Positions 31,958 through 43,360 of a stretch of 64,000 bases of DNA are shown one piece after another. The stretch lies in contig OZ010578.1 of NCBI GenBank assembly GCA_963932145.1, positions 37,177,725 through 37,241,724 on the forward strand, read 5' to 3'. Made by a program: the position numbers and the translations under genes. The first letter of the stretch is position 1, and the number at the start of each line of letters is the position of its first letter. The notes below the pieces were generated by a model, which saw only the letters and a program-made list of their open reading frames with translations, was not told the origin of the DNA and did not search any database. Source of the DNA: Acanthosepion lycidas (Eukaryota > Mollusca > Cephalopoda > Sepiida > Sepiidae).

Positions 31958-32578
31958 CTCAGATATGGAATATATTATTTATTGGACTAATTGTGTACAT
32001 TTTTAAGCCTAGTTTAAAAACTTTCTAGTACTACCATATATAGGTGAACAGTTAAAATTTATGGGAAAAAAAGCTGCACATGCAATGACCTAATTTGAAC
32101 AACAGAAAGTAATGAAAAGCTATATTAGCAAAATGAGAGGATCAAATAATTAGATTGATGTCTCTTACAGTATCCTCTTAATTTAAAGACTTAGCACCTA
32201 AATATTTCCATTTAATCAGATAATTTGAATGCTTTCTTAGTGGTGAAACTTTTTAAAAAAGTAAAGAGATCAATTCAGCTTGACCTGGATTCTTTTCAGC
32301 TAGAATAGATTGCTTCCTTCAACAAGGAATAAACAAATCATGTAGTGAATTGGTAGTTGTCATTGATAATAATGATCAATAGGTCCTTGAACTTACATTT
32401 GAATGGACTTTTATTCTAGCTCTCAAGATGAAGAGTTATTTTCAAAACATAATATTAAAATTAGTTGACAAAACTACTGTCCATTTCTAATAATCTAATA
32501 ATTTCTATTACAGGTTAGATCTTTATTTGGAGCCTATACAAGAAATATATAATATATTGGAAATAGAGACCCACCCAT

Positions 32579-32585
32579 ACACACA

Positions 32586-32635
<50 letters not shown>
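32579..32635. repeat. (AC)n(AT)n microsatellite
   Basis: A short AC run followed by a long AT array. Confidence 0.9.
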
Positions 32636-32638
<3 letters not shown>

Positions 32639-33008
32639 ATGACTTTAGGCAATATAAAAACAGCACTGCTCTCTAAATAATTCAGGCAATTAAAGAATGA
32701 TGGCAATACACCTTTTATCAACTGGGATATTATAGCAAGAGCCAAATCTTACAACGGGAAAGGAAATAGATGGAATGTATATCTTGCTAAAAAATTAGTT
32801 ATCTTAAAACACTTAAATAACCTGAGCTTATTAAACAAGAGAAATGAATTGATGGTGAAATGTAGGCATTAAAATAAATACTACTTAAATATGTTGATCC
32901 AGATTAATTTTTAATGTAAATTATGTTTTTTTAAGAGAACAAATAATCTCCCTTTATGCTTAATATAATATTAATATTCACAACTTTAAAATAATATTTT
33001 TTTTTTTT

Positions 33009-33016
33009 ACACACAC

Positions 33017-33090
<74 letters not shown>
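33009..33090. repeat. (AC)n(AT)n microsatellite
   Basis: About 70 bases of pure AT after a short AC run; among the longest in the window. Confidence 0.9.
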
Positions 33091-33092
<2 letters not shown>

Positions 33093-33165
33093 TTAAGAAA
33101 AAAAATTATAACATAAATATGTTATAAAATCACTACAAAAATAGCCATTTTGTTTCAACACCCTT

Positions 33166-33167
<2 letters not shown>

Positions 33168-33214
<47 letters not shown>

Positions 33215-33226
33215 GACACACACAAA
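33168..33226. repeat. (AT)n(AC)n microsatellite
   Basis: An AT array followed by an AC run with one AG interruption. Confidence 0.9.
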
Positions 33227-33414
33227 TCCAGCTTATTTTAAATACCAAATATATTTTTTACAATTAAAAAAACTGTAATCCCAGTATGATATAACTGCAC
33301 CAACTTTGCATTGGCTAGATATTTTTTAAATTTTAATTATGTAACAGTCAGTCTATACTCAGCATCTGAAGATTGCATTGTGCATGAAATTCTGAGTCAT
33401 GCTCTTGGTGAGGG

Positions 33415-33415
<1 letters not shown>

Positions 33416-33464
<49 letters not shown>

Positions 33465-33473
33465 CACACACAC
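33416..33473. repeat. (AT)n(AC)n microsatellite
   Basis: An AT array followed by a short AC run. Confidence 0.9.
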
Positions 33474-33593
33474 TGAGCACTTTGATGTGTTGTAATAGTT
33501 AACAAGCTTGTCTTGCTAGATTAATGACTGAATAGTGAGCCTGACTCTCAGTAGCTACACCCTGCTTTTGGCCTTGTAACACATCTAACCTAC

Positions 33594-33596
<3 letters not shown>

Positions 33597-33638
<42 letters not shown>
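33597..33638. repeat. (AT)n microsatellite
   Basis: Pure AT array. Confidence 0.9.
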
Positions 33639-33640
<2 letters not shown>

Positions 33641-33694
33641 TGACTGTCAACTTGTTAATTGAGTATTAATTTGGCTTCAAGTGTGTGTGTGTGC

Positions 33695-33825
33695 GCACTA
33701 TAATTGAGTTCAATTCCAGTCCAGTTTGTTACAATCACTTATGCACAAATGCCCTTGGGAAAGGTATGAATCCATCTCTTCTCCCACCAGTTATGGGTTA
33801 AATAGCAGGACAGGCTGGGTGTTAC
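33695..33825 (+). mobile_element. SINE S1 internal fragment
   Basis: It runs from the B-box region 'gagttcaattccagtccag' through 'cccttgggaaaggtatgaat' to 'tagcaggacaggctgggt'. The A box and 3' end are missing. Confidence 0.7.
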
Positions 33826-34185
33826 AGGCATGGTTTGCATTCATTCGAAAGAATGGTGTCTCAATAAAAATCACACATCTCCCAGCAAACCTGAAAATGC
33901 TCAGTGTCTGAAATTTAGTTCTGTAAGTTGTGCATTCTGCTGCAGATTCTTAAAGAAAACTATCCTTCACAAGAACTCACAGACTGTTGCTATAGAATCA
34001 CAAATAAAGAACTTTACCAAATAACAAAATAACACATCAGTTGAGGAAGACTTTTAACAGCAACAAATATTAAAATGGATAACATATTTAATTCAACAAT
34101 ATAATGACATTCAAGATATTGATGTTCCACATTACTATAAACAAAAGGCTAGGATGGAAACTTCGATTAATACTATAAAGAGCAG
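33826..34185. other. Spacer, nothing recognised
   Basis: Short frames at 33726-34024 have no recognisable motif. Confidence 0.4.
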
Positions 34186-34325
34186 TAACAATGGAATTGA
34201 GAAATTTATTTTCTTGAAAAACTTATTTTATAAATTTCAACCAACAGTCAGGCTAATGATCAATAAATTCTAAATGTTTCCTTGTAAGGAAATAACTAAT
34301 TTGACTATTACCATTGACATGAGTT
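34186..34325 (+). repeat. Unknown dispersed repeat U1, plus copy
   Basis: It shares 'ttgagaaatttattttcttg' and then 'tgtttccttgtaaggaaat' with the inverted copy at 37600-37765. Class unknown. Confidence 0.6.
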
Positions 34326-34704
34326 TTGAGAACTGTTTATACTATTTTTATACACAGGCCTCGCAAAAATACACTTATTTGAATAAAATCATATAAATTC
34401 AATCACTATGTAAAAATTGAAATATTATGCTACAAAATTAAAAATATTGGTTATTATGTTACTGAGTAAAAAATTGAATAAAATAAATAAAAATGGCGAG
34501 ATACATATATGTACTTATAAATTTTGTTATCTGCAATGACTCTTAACTCCTGTTAGGGCTTTAGATTTATTCTCAGAAAAGACAACACAAAAACTTGTTT
34601 TGAGTACTTGTTGAAGTACACATTGATATTGTAAAACTATATATATGTATATACATAGAAATAAAATTTTTATCAAGCTAGGATAAAATATTAATTAAAA
34701 AGTA
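34326..34704. other. AT-rich spacer
   Basis: No gene or repeat family recognised. Confidence 0.5.
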
Positions 34705-35891
34705 ACATGTGCAAAAGTAAGTGAACTCCTTACATTTACACTCTATTTTTGCTTTACATGGTTGCTAGTGCAAATAATTCTTTTGTGCATGTATAAAAAT
34801 CAAAATGACACTTGTTCATTTTTTTGTTAAGTTGTGTATACTGCAGTCAATCAATATAACTCTTATATGCAAAAGGGTGCAGTTAGAGAGTAAATTTCAT
34901 AAAAAATACGTCAAAATTAATAGAACTTCCAGAAGATGATTGAAGCCAATAATGATGGAGAAGGCTACAAAAAGCTATCAAAATGATTTGGAGTGCACAT
35001 CTCCACTGTGCGACAAATTTAAAAATTGAAGACCTTTGGTTTGATGACACTACAATCAAGAAGTGACCATCCATAAAAAATAACTGCAAGAGCAAGCAGT
35101 GATCTAGTTTGGCAAATCTAGCTGTGACCTCTTTGGTTCTCCAAGACTCCCTAGCCAATATCGGAATCAATATGCATACATCTACAGTAACAATACCAGT
35201 TTTCATGGTAGAATGCTTAAAAAAAAGTACAAACAAGCCTGGTTCAACTATTCCAAAGCTCATATTAATAAGCTAGAAATGTTCTGGCAAAAGGTTTTAT
35301 GGTTGGATGAGAACAAACTAGAACTTTTGGGGATGAACAACAAGAAGTATGTCTGGTGAGATCCGAATACAGATTTTGAAGCGAAGAATTTGCTACCAAC
35401 AGTTAAAAATGTTGGCAATATTATGATTTGGGGATGTTTTGCTGCAGATGGAATAGACAAAAATAGTATGTATTGATGGCACAATAGACTCTACAAGATG
35501 CCAAGCAATTTTGAACAGAATTGTCTTGACCTCAGTTCCATGGTTGGGTTTAGGTAAGGGCTGGATCTTCTAACATGACAAAGAATCAAAGCAAATCCAC
35601 AAAAAATAGGTTAAAAAAAACAAAACATTTCAAGTCTTTGGATGGCCTAACCAAAATCCTGATTTAAACCCAATTGAAAATCTGTGGTTCAAGTTAAGGC
35701 CATATATGGAAGAAACCCAGGTAATATTGAGCAATTGTGGGAGTTTTGCCAAGAATAATGGTCAAAATGTTATGCTCACTATTGACAGAAAGTTCTTAAA
35801 AGTTATAGAAAAAACACTGGCTGATGTCATAACCTCAAAAGAAGCAGTCACCAAATATTAAATGTAAGGGTTCACTTACTTTTGCACATCT
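34705..35891 (+). mobile_element. Tc1-like DNA transposon, inactivated
   Basis: The ends 'acatgtgcaaaagtaagtga' and, in reverse complement, 'agatgtgcaaaagtaagtga' are flanked by TA (34703-34704 and 35892-35893). The 1187-bp length is close to the family norm. The transposase cuts and reinserts the element. Recognisable parts are a helix-turn-helix region (34930-35060), 'WLDENKLELL' around the first catalytic Asp (near 35306), 'NVGNIMIWGCFAADG' (35410-35455), and 'WPNQNPDLNPIENLW' with the catalytic Glu (35643-35688). At least one frameshift and several stops make it inactive. A further end-like sequence, 'ttcatttacttttgtgcaac', at about 36346 suggests a second partial copy. Confidence 0.85.
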
Positions 35892-36084
35892 TAAATTTTT
35901 AATGAATATTTTTATTACACTTTGATAAAAAATTTTGAAAGTGGTTTTAATTCACTTAATAAGGTTTTTCTTAATGAATATATATTTTAAGATTTGTTTA
36001 TTATCAAAAAAAAAAAAAAAAAAAAGAAAAAAAAAGGGCAGTGGAGAACTTGGAGAGGGAAATTAAAAAGAGATAACTGACATC

Positions 36085-36275
36085 CATTAAAACATGGCAC
36101 GAGAAACTAGAACAGTCTACCCCAGTGAGTGAAATAAAGGGTTCAGTTTGACATTCCAACCACCTGAAGAAGGCCAGAGCATACAACGGTCGAAACATTG
36201 TAATAAATATGGCAACAAAGATGAGGACAATAGTCCAAATAATGTAAATAGTGTACATAATACCTCATCTCAGAA
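36085..36275 (+). mobile_element. SINE S2, headless
   Basis: It runs from 'aacatggcacgagaaactag' through 'cacctgaagaaggccagagc', 'acggtcgaaacattgtaata', to 'aatgtaaatagtg'. An A-rich stretch follows. Confidence 0.75.
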
Positions 36276-36789
36276 ATATAAACAGATAAAAAAAAGAAAA
36301 ATTAAAGAAAAGAAAAAAAAGTTTTTTAAAATATTATCTTAGAGGTTCATTTACTTTTGTGCAACACACATACATACATACATATATATACACACACACA
36401 CATATAACACCAGACATCAAGTTCACAGCATGACATAATTTTTAGCTGAATTTAGATCTGAAATTTTCACCGTATAGTATTTGATCTATGTAATTTATAC
36501 TCACCCTGAATTAAGAACACTGACAATGAAGGAGCAGTTTTTTAATTTTTTTCAAAATTTAATATTTATTGTGTAAAATATTTCTTTATTAATCTGTGAA
36601 GTTATGTGTGTATAAATAAGCTTGCATGTCATGCGTGGACTTTAGATTTTAAAGCCATTGTATCATGCAAACAAATCAAAGTAATATTTACTGGCATTTC
36701 AATTTTCTAAAATGTAATGTTGATAAATTATAATAAAAGAGAAAAAGACAGAACTCAAACAACATATTTGTATTATCAGATGATCAATT
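36276..36789. other. AT-rich spacer
   Basis: A Tc1-end-like stretch near 36346 and a short AC/AT run at 36366-36402; nothing else recognised. Confidence 0.4.
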
Positions 36790-36945
36790 GTAATATGGTC
36801 AAACTAAATAGAATGTGTAATATTAGGAGAGACCACAAAAAGACAAAACCTTACTAAGAGTCACAAAAGACAACATGGTGAAGAGAGCCATGATCAACCA
36901 CACCCTGAAGAGACATGGCAGATAGAAGAATATGTTCAAAGTAAA
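36790..36945 (+). pseudogene. LINE-A (RTE) 3' tail fragment
   Basis: It matches the last ~45 codons of the RTE frame ('acaaaaccttactaagagtc', 'gaagagagccatgatcaacc') and the 'agacatggcagatagaagaa' tail. Dead fragment. Confidence 0.7.
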
Positions 36946-37599
36946 TAGAATAATAAAAATATATAAATTAAAGATAAGTTTACAGCATTAATTATATAAG
37001 GCATTCCCAAATCATATTGCTGAGAGGTGGGTATGGTATAAAATATACTATTCATACACTAAGTTAAAATTGAATTAAATTTATTCAAGTACTTTCTGAA
37101 TTAAGTAATTCAGAAAATAACTGAATTAGTAGTAGCATATATGCATATAGGTTTCTGCCAGAGAGTTTTAAATCTACTAGAAGTGGCTAGCTAATCCCTG
37201 CTGTAGACACCTGCACAGGCACATTTGCATTTCACCAATAGAAGCAACCTATGGGTTTATACTGCAACTGCTGAATGAACCTTATAGTTTATAGGAGAGG
37301 ATAAAATCTGGCATCATCAGTAGTTGAACAAGACTAGTACACTCACAAACTCAACCACAATGACTTGACTTTGTGTGATTTTGTGTTAGCACAGCCAACC
37401 AGATACATATATCAGACTTTATTAAAGTCAATGATTTTACAATTGATGTTAAAACAACTGATATTGGTAAAGTTGTCAGGATATATTTATATAAATAAAT
37501 ATACCAAATGAATTTCAGCTTTCAATATCTGTTTTTAATCAAATATTTACAATAAAATTTCAGAGGTGTAGGATTTTACTATGCAAGTACTGTTCACCA
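36946..37599. other. Spacer, nothing recognised
   Basis: AT-rich with one less AT-rich patch (37150-37400) that I could not assign. Confidence 0.45.
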
Positions 37600-37765
37600 T
37601 ATTGTAAATGGCATGGGAAACATCAGCTGTTTCCTTATAAGGAAACAGTCACCATTCATTGGCTGAGCAGCCAATTCTATTGTCAGTTAAAATTTATAAA
37701 ATCTTTATCTTAAAACAATTTTTCAAGAAAATAAATTTCTCAAGTCCAGTAGCTGTTATCGCTCG
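37600..37765 (-). repeat. Unknown dispersed repeat U1, minus copy
   Basis: Inverted relative to 34186-34325. It contains a perfect 22-base palindrome whose half is CTGTTTCCTTA (near 37630-37651). Confidence 0.6.
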
Positions 37766-37921
37766 TTCCAGTGTGTGTGTGTAGGGGGATTCTTTCTTAA
37801 CATTTTATTTGAAGTAGTGTGGAATGTCAGCCTTTTGATTATGCCATTAGTTTCTCTTTGAGTTACAAATGAATATATACACCAGTATTGTTATTAATAT
37901 CTATTTTTAATTTCAGATATT

Positions 37922-38023
37922 TTAGGTTGGTGCAAAAATAATGACGTAATAATGTCGTTTTTTGACGTTAAAAAATACGTCAAAAAACGACATTATTACG
38001 TCATTATTTTTGAACCAACCTAA
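37922..38023. mobile_element. 102-bp mariner MITE, MADE1-like ends
   Basis: Same 102-bp form as at 6052-6153, with an almost perfect 47-bp stem including 'aatgacgtaataatgtcg'. TA is present on the right (38024-38025); the left flank has changed to TT. Confidence 0.85.
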
Positions 38024-38025
38024 TA

Positions 38026-38695
38026 TAAAGATTGCTATGGTTTAAAAGAAAGGTTTGGTTTGGTTTTTGTTTTACAACATATCAACCACAATGGGTTATT
38101 TAATGCAAGGCAATTTTTATTGTTGGTAATATTTTTTACCTTCAAAAATGTATTGCTGGTAATAATTTGTCTTCAAAAATTTACTGCTGATGATAATTCT
38201 TTTTACAAAATATTTCTAGTATTAAACCTGTATTTTCATTTTCATAGTGTTTTGACGCCAGTTTGAGGGTTAACTATTTGTCTATAGTTGGGACTTTAAC
38301 AGGTGCAATTAAGAGGTGGCTCCACGCTCCTCAAAACCTCCTGATCAGAGGCCTTGTTGCTGGACGTAGTTTATCGTCTTACCCAGGATGTGGATATAGT
38401 TTATCATCATACCCAGGACGGTTGAAAGAAAGAGAAGCAATATATTATAATATTATTAAATGATAGGAAGACAATATTTGAAATTTTGAAAAGGGCAAAC
38501 AAAGATCATGATAAATTGAAAACAAAAAGAGAGATACTGGGAACAAGGAAAAATGGCTTTATGAATTTTATGAAAAGAGAGTTGAGAAAAATTAAAAAGG
38601 AAAATGGACTGACCAGCAAGAAAAGAATTTAAAAAAAAAAACTTCATTTGGAAATGCAAACAGAAAAAAAAATGTAAAATATTAAGAACACTGAT
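38026..38695. other. Spacer with a small direct repeat
   Basis: 'tagtttatc' with 'ttacccagga' occurs twice near 38370 and 38398. The 66-codon frame around it (38263-38463) is not recognised. Confidence 0.4.
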
Positions 38696-39345
38696 AAAAG
38701 TTGGCTCTGTGCCGCGCCAGGAAATTTTTTTCCCTGGAATCGATACTTCAAATATACAAATCAACCATTTGCCCTTGCATGGAGTATTGCTGCCATATAT
38801 GGTCTGGTGCACCTTCTGTCTACCTTGGAGTTCTTGACAAGATCCAGAGGCAGATATGTAATATAATTGGCCCTGATCTGGCATCTCGTCTGCAGTTGCT
38901 CTCTCACGGACACGCTGTCGCCTCTCTCCGTCTTGTTTTACAAATACTTTAATGGTAATTGCTCCGATGAGCTGCTTTCACTGGTTCCCAGACTTCATGA
39001 ATTCAAGTGCCCTATGAGGCTGGCATCCCGCTCTCACCCTTTCACTGTCAAAACTATTAAATCTAGTCATCTCTTCTACTCCAATAGCTTCATGTCCCAC
39101 ACCTCTCGCCTGTGAAACTCCCTTCCCTATTCCAGTTTTCCTGAGAGCTATAATTTCCAACTATTGAAATGTAATGTCAATTGACATCTCCAGTTACCTT
39201 GATCTATCCACTATCCCTCTCCTCATCTTTTCTTCTATCACTCCTATTTGCTCTCACTCCAAATCTTCTGCAACCCCCTGCATCCTAGTGGCTTCATGCC
39301 TTGCTTGTGGCGTAATGCTTAAAAAAAAAAAAAAAAAAAAAAAAA
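38696..39345 (+). pseudogene. LINE-B reverse transcriptase C-terminus and 3' UTR with A tail
   Basis: This is the best LINE-B copy. The frame at 38701-38952 reads 'LQIYKSTICPCMEYCCHIWS', 'GAPSVYLGVLDKIQRQ' and 'DLASRLQLLSH'. After a frameshift, the frame at 38867-39115 continues 'YKYFNGNCSDELLSLVPRLH' and 'RLASRSHPFTVK'. Two damaging changes (a frameshift near 38935 and a stop after TSRL near 39113) kill it. The 3' UTR ends in an A23 tail (39319-39345), as expected for a target-primed insertion. The 5' end is truncated within the polymerase. Confidence 0.85.
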
Positions 39346-39894
39346 GACATGAAAGTAAACAGACTGTAGAAGTCAAGTGACTTACCTGCCAACATGGCTG
39401 CCTCCTTCTATTTCCTTGTAAAAGCTGATTTTACCTTATTTTATAGGAGAGCGCCTAACACACCAGTTGGGTTGGTCCATTTTGCTAGAATGGACCTTCC
39501 CAATACATTTGCATGAGCGGTCTTTGTTCAGCTATATATTTCTCCATAAATGACTCAAGTCAGTTTTGGCTTTGGCTACATTTGCCTACTTGTGTGCTAA
39601 ACCTCTGGCAAACTAGCTAATATTCAACACAGACTACCACCTTTAAATAAAGATTGCAAAGTGAAATGTGTAAGTTGGGTAAAGAAGTATAAGGAAACTG
39701 ATTTCTAAGCAGTTTTTAGTGAAAAATCAAGAGCTACATTGGATGGACATAATGGCTGGGCTGGAGACTGGGTATTTGATGCAAATAGTCAACATAATAT
39801 TGAAAACAACAGCAGGGAGGTGAAAAAATATTCTGGATTAGTACTGCAGGCAGTAAAAATTAAAGGTCCTTTCAAATTTTATGATGGATGAAGA
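39346..39894. other. Spacer, nothing recognised
   Basis: Moderate base composition; no gene or repeat family recognised. Confidence 0.4.
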
Positions 39895-40080
39895 TAAATC
39901 CATTAGACATGGCACGTGGAACTAGAACAGTCTACCCCAGTGAGCGAAATAAAGGATTCAGTTCGACATTCCAAGCACCTGAAGAAGGCCGGAGCGCACA
40001 ATGGCTGAAACGTTGTAATAAATATGGCAACAAAGATGAGGATAATAGTCCGAATAATGTAAATAGTAGAGAAAATAAAT
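39895..40080 (+). mobile_element. SINE S2, headless, well preserved
   Basis: It runs from 'gacatggcacgtggaactag' through 'cacctgaagaaggccggagc', 'aatggctgaaacgttgtaat', 'aaagatgaggataatagtcc', to 'atgtaaatagtaga'. Confidence 0.8.
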
Positions 40081-40399
40081 TATTGTGAATTTGTGAAGAG
40101 CATTGTTTTTAAGTTGTACAAGTCACAACCAAGAAGTTTTAATCTTTGAAATGTATTTCTTTGAAAATTTTAATAATTTATTTTCTGGTTTTATCTGTTT
40201 CTTGTTAACTACAATTTCTTAGGATTATAAGGACATCATCTCTGTATAATCTAATGTTGTTCTTGTTAATTATTCTAGGTAGTATATGCAACAGATATGT
40301 ATTTTAACCATTTTGCAGATTAAATTCCAACATAGGTTCCCATGTTTACATCAAATGTTTTCTCCGTTGAAAATTCGCATTAAAATAAGCTTAAACAGA
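40081..40399. other. AT-rich spacer
   Basis: Nothing recognised. Confidence 0.5.
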
Positions 40400-41340
40400 A
40401 AATTTTCTTAGATGTCACTTTCATCTGCCACAAAGGTATACATCAAACATTTAGAAAACCAAATGACAACCTATTATACATGTACACTTCCTCCAAACAT
40501 TGAACCAGTATTATTAAACAAATTCCACAATGAAGAGTTTTTGACAACTTGTCAAATAAACAAAAATTCAGCAAAGGCAAAAACATGTATAAAATGGCAC
40601 TAAAAATGTTTTTGGTAAAACTTAAATTTACACACAAAAAATGTAATAGAAAAAATAGCATATAATTCAACCCACTGTATAAAAATGTAAAAAAATAAAT
40701 ATAGTTAAATAAAAAACACTTCCTTAAATCAAGCAAACTGCATGAAATATTTAACAGAAATACTTTAAAATTTAGCAATAGTTGCACCAAAATATGCTAC
40801 AATTCATGGACAAAAACAACAAAAAAATGATCAGTACAAAATAAAACACTAAAAAACAGCAACTGTAAGTGCAGAACAAAGTGCAAAATCTCCCTAAATT
40901 TCAACTGTCTACAAATGACTGTAGTATATCAGTCTACTATAAGATCAAAAGGAAATCCAGAAAAGTGTATAAGAATAACAGACGGTCTCTGGAAACAAAG
41001 AAGCTACTCAGACAAAATACCAACACCCTCTCAAAATATATATAGAACCTCAAAAACACAAACCAAAACACACCAAAAATAACATAGAATGTAAATAAAA
41101 CAGTACCAGTTTACAACAGTACTTCAAAACAATGTAATAACTAAGAAAATGGTGATAATCATCTATTACAGAGCAATATAAACACCAAAATCAAAGATTA
41201 GAAGTCATTTCCATATGCTGACCTGAAAACAAATTCCTACTACTGTACCTAAAACCATATATCCCATAATCTAAATCTAACAGAATTTATTTCAAATGCC
41301 AAAATGCTGAACTGAATAAAAAAAAAAAAAAGTGAAATAA
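40400..41340. other. A+C-rich strand-skewed block, no known repeat
   Basis: For about 900 bases the plus strand is rich in A and C and poor in G and T, without tandem structure or any repeat family seen elsewhere in the window. The frames at 40412-40603 (plus) and 40443-40790 (minus) are not recognisable. A long untranslated exon transcribed from the minus strand is one possible explanation. Confidence 0.35.
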
Positions 41341-41443
41341 AATGAATAAATAACTAAAAGAAGTGGAGCATGTGCATGTAAATTTTGGTGCAAATCCATT
41401 GAAAATTGCGGCTGTGCATTTGTTACAAACACACACATCCTGC

Positions 41444-41448
<5 letters not shown>

Positions 41449-41502
<54 letters not shown>
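41449..41502. repeat. (AT)n microsatellite
   Basis: Pure AT array. Confidence 0.9.
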
Positions 41503-41505
<3 letters not shown>

Positions 41506-42000
41506 AAATATAGTTTTAAGGTATGCTATATTTATTTAAGTGCTCAATATCAACGATAGAGCATATATACATTGAAGGCTATACTCAGAGGTGACAGATT
41601 GTTTCATGCTAAATGCAATTAAAAGCCACTCTATTAAGAATACACACACAAGACAATCCAGTTTATGTTGTTCTGTAATCTTTGTAAATTTTTTTTTTCC
41701 AGCAGAGATGCATCAGTGATTAATCTTTATGGAAATGTAAAAATTTGCAACTAAAACATCTTTTGAGGGTGAAATTTAGTCATGAAAATATTTGTGGTTA
41801 TTGCAAAAAGAATAACATTTTTAGATTTTTTAAATAAAAAAAAAAAAAAAAAAAAAAAAAACTATTCATTATAAAAGTTAATAATTAATGACTGAAATTT
41901 TCATTTAAATTGGATAATTACCTGATTTTTGATAATTTAAAAACAGCACTTCCCCCAACTCCTTTTCCTTTGAGGGTTTCTGCCACCCCGCACAGGGTGG
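41503..42000. other. AT-rich spacer with A23 run
   Basis: A-run at about 41838-41860. Nothing else recognised. Confidence 0.5.
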
Positions 42001-42109
42001 GAAACTTTGAAATCAACTTGTAGTAGAGAGGTGGGGGGGAGAGACCCTAGTGGTGACCATGTTACCTATACTTTGAGGTTTATCACAGCTCCTCAGTGCG
42101 ACTAGATGT

Positions 42110-42190
42110 CCAAAAGTCTCAAGCCAGGATCGAAACGTGACTGATTTGGTGTCAGCCCCTAAGCCATCAGCACTTGGCGGAGAGAAACTG
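42110..42190 (-). mobile_element. Possible tRNA-like SINE head
   Basis: On the minus strand an A-box-like 'tgatggcttaggggctgac' precedes a B-box-like 'cacgtttcgatcctggctt'. No acceptor stem pairs clearly and the body is unknown. Confidence 0.35.
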
Positions 42191-42318
42191 CTAATTCTAG
42201 TGTATTGCTTTTACGAATGTAAACAAATGCCAGTCAACCAGAGTGGGTGTATTCATTTTACCAAAGAGCTTTGCGTTTTAGTGTAGGTGGCTGCTATTTG
42301 TAGAATTAGGCTGTGTTA

Positions 42319-42320
<2 letters not shown>

Positions 42321-42398
<78 letters not shown>

Positions 42399-42399
42399 T
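42321..42399. repeat. (AT)n(AC)n microsatellite abutting a mariner
   Basis: About 60 bases of AT pass into AC and then directly into the left end of a mariner remnant. Confidence 0.9.
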
Positions 42400-42843
42400 G
42401 TGCAATGGGTAAACTGTTGCCGTTTTATATTTTCAATTTTGTGCAATTTAGATTTTGTCAACTGCAAGTATAGTAGGGTCAGTTGCACACCATCTGTGAG
42501 AAAAAAAGCAGCATGACACAATTCACTCTGCCAAAAATTTGGAAATGGCATGTTGTAGTTTTTGGCATTCATGCCAGAAGCTCCAATATGAACATTTCAG
42601 AGTGTTTAGGTGTTGATATGTGTACAGTCCAAAGGATTCTGAAAGAGTTGGATGAGTCTAATGGCGATTATAAAGGTGTTTGGATTGATTACTAGGGATG
42701 GCGACATTATGCCACCACTCATCTTCCCACAGGGCCTCAGACTCCACACAGAGGCCTTACATCAATGTCTTGAGGAGGTAATGCTGCCCTGGGTCAAGAG
42801 GGTGGCTGCTTAAAGAACCTATGTTTTGCTACAGGAACCTGCA
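42396..42843 (+). mobile_element. Mariner remnant, 5' half plus middle
   Basis: The left-end relative 'gtgcaatgggtaaactgttg' is followed by a transposase start in the frame 42483-42695: 'MTQFTLPKIWKWHVVVFGIH' and 'NISECLGVDMCTVQRILKEL', the N-terminal DNA-binding region. After a stop it jumps to 'GDIMPPLIFPQGLRLHTEAL' and 'LEEVMLPWVKRVAA', so a central piece is deleted. The right end is missing. Same family as 7874-8735 and 47559-48335. Confidence 0.75.
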
Positions 42844-42904
42844 CTATTTATTGGTTGATTTTTTTTTCTTTTTCTTGTGTACGTGTGTGTGTGTATATAT
42901 ATAT

Positions 42905-43360
42905 ATTTCCAAGCAAGGCAGTAAAGCCACTAAGACACAAGGGGTTACTGGGTGTGGAAATAATAAACAGAAATATTACTACGAGTGAGAACAAAAGATT
43001 ACTAACCAAGAGGGCAGTAGACAGTAATTGATATTGCATTTAAATTTCTGAAGATTAAAGTTGGCTGGAAAGCATGGAGTCAGAAGGGAGTTCCACAAAC
43101 GAGAAGTGCGAGAAAAGAAACTGTTAAGATAGGGTTACATCTAGCTAATTCAACTGTAAATTGATGTGACCTCATTGCTAGTCAAGTACTATGTTTAAAT
43201 TCATAAAGTCTAGGTACCATAGCGAAGAGCTAATGGGAACAATTACCATGAAAGTATTTATAAAAAAAAGGCAGAGAGAGAGAGAGAGGCAAATTTATGG
43301 CAATGGGAAAGGGACTGAGATGCCAGATCAGGACTAATTGCTGATTCTTCTTTAGATTTT
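42905..43360 (-). pseudogene. LINE-B 3' end
   Basis: Minus-strand 3' UTR ('gccactaagacacaaggggt') and C-terminal coding relics (SRLWNSL-like near 43100). An (AT)n run (42893-42906) sits at the 3' end in place of an A tail. Confidence 0.75.

Larger units (their letters stand above)
31958..33694. other. AT-rich spacer packed with AT arrays
   Basis: No gene recognised. Five long AT arrays occur within about 1.1 kb (32579-33638). Confidence 0.5.

Noticed and set aside
36338..36368. Second right end of the Tc1 element, making it 1.66 kb
   Set aside because: The end at 35870-35891 matches the left end better and gives a normal Tc1 length; the later one is probably a separate fragment.
39970..40030. 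Hammerhead-ribozyme-like pattern in S2 (CTGATGA or CTGAAGA, a GGCC/GGCT stem, then GAAAC)
   Set aside because: The stem I complement and the UH cleavage site are missing, and most copies read CTGAAGA. It looks like a coincidence within a conserved SINE core.
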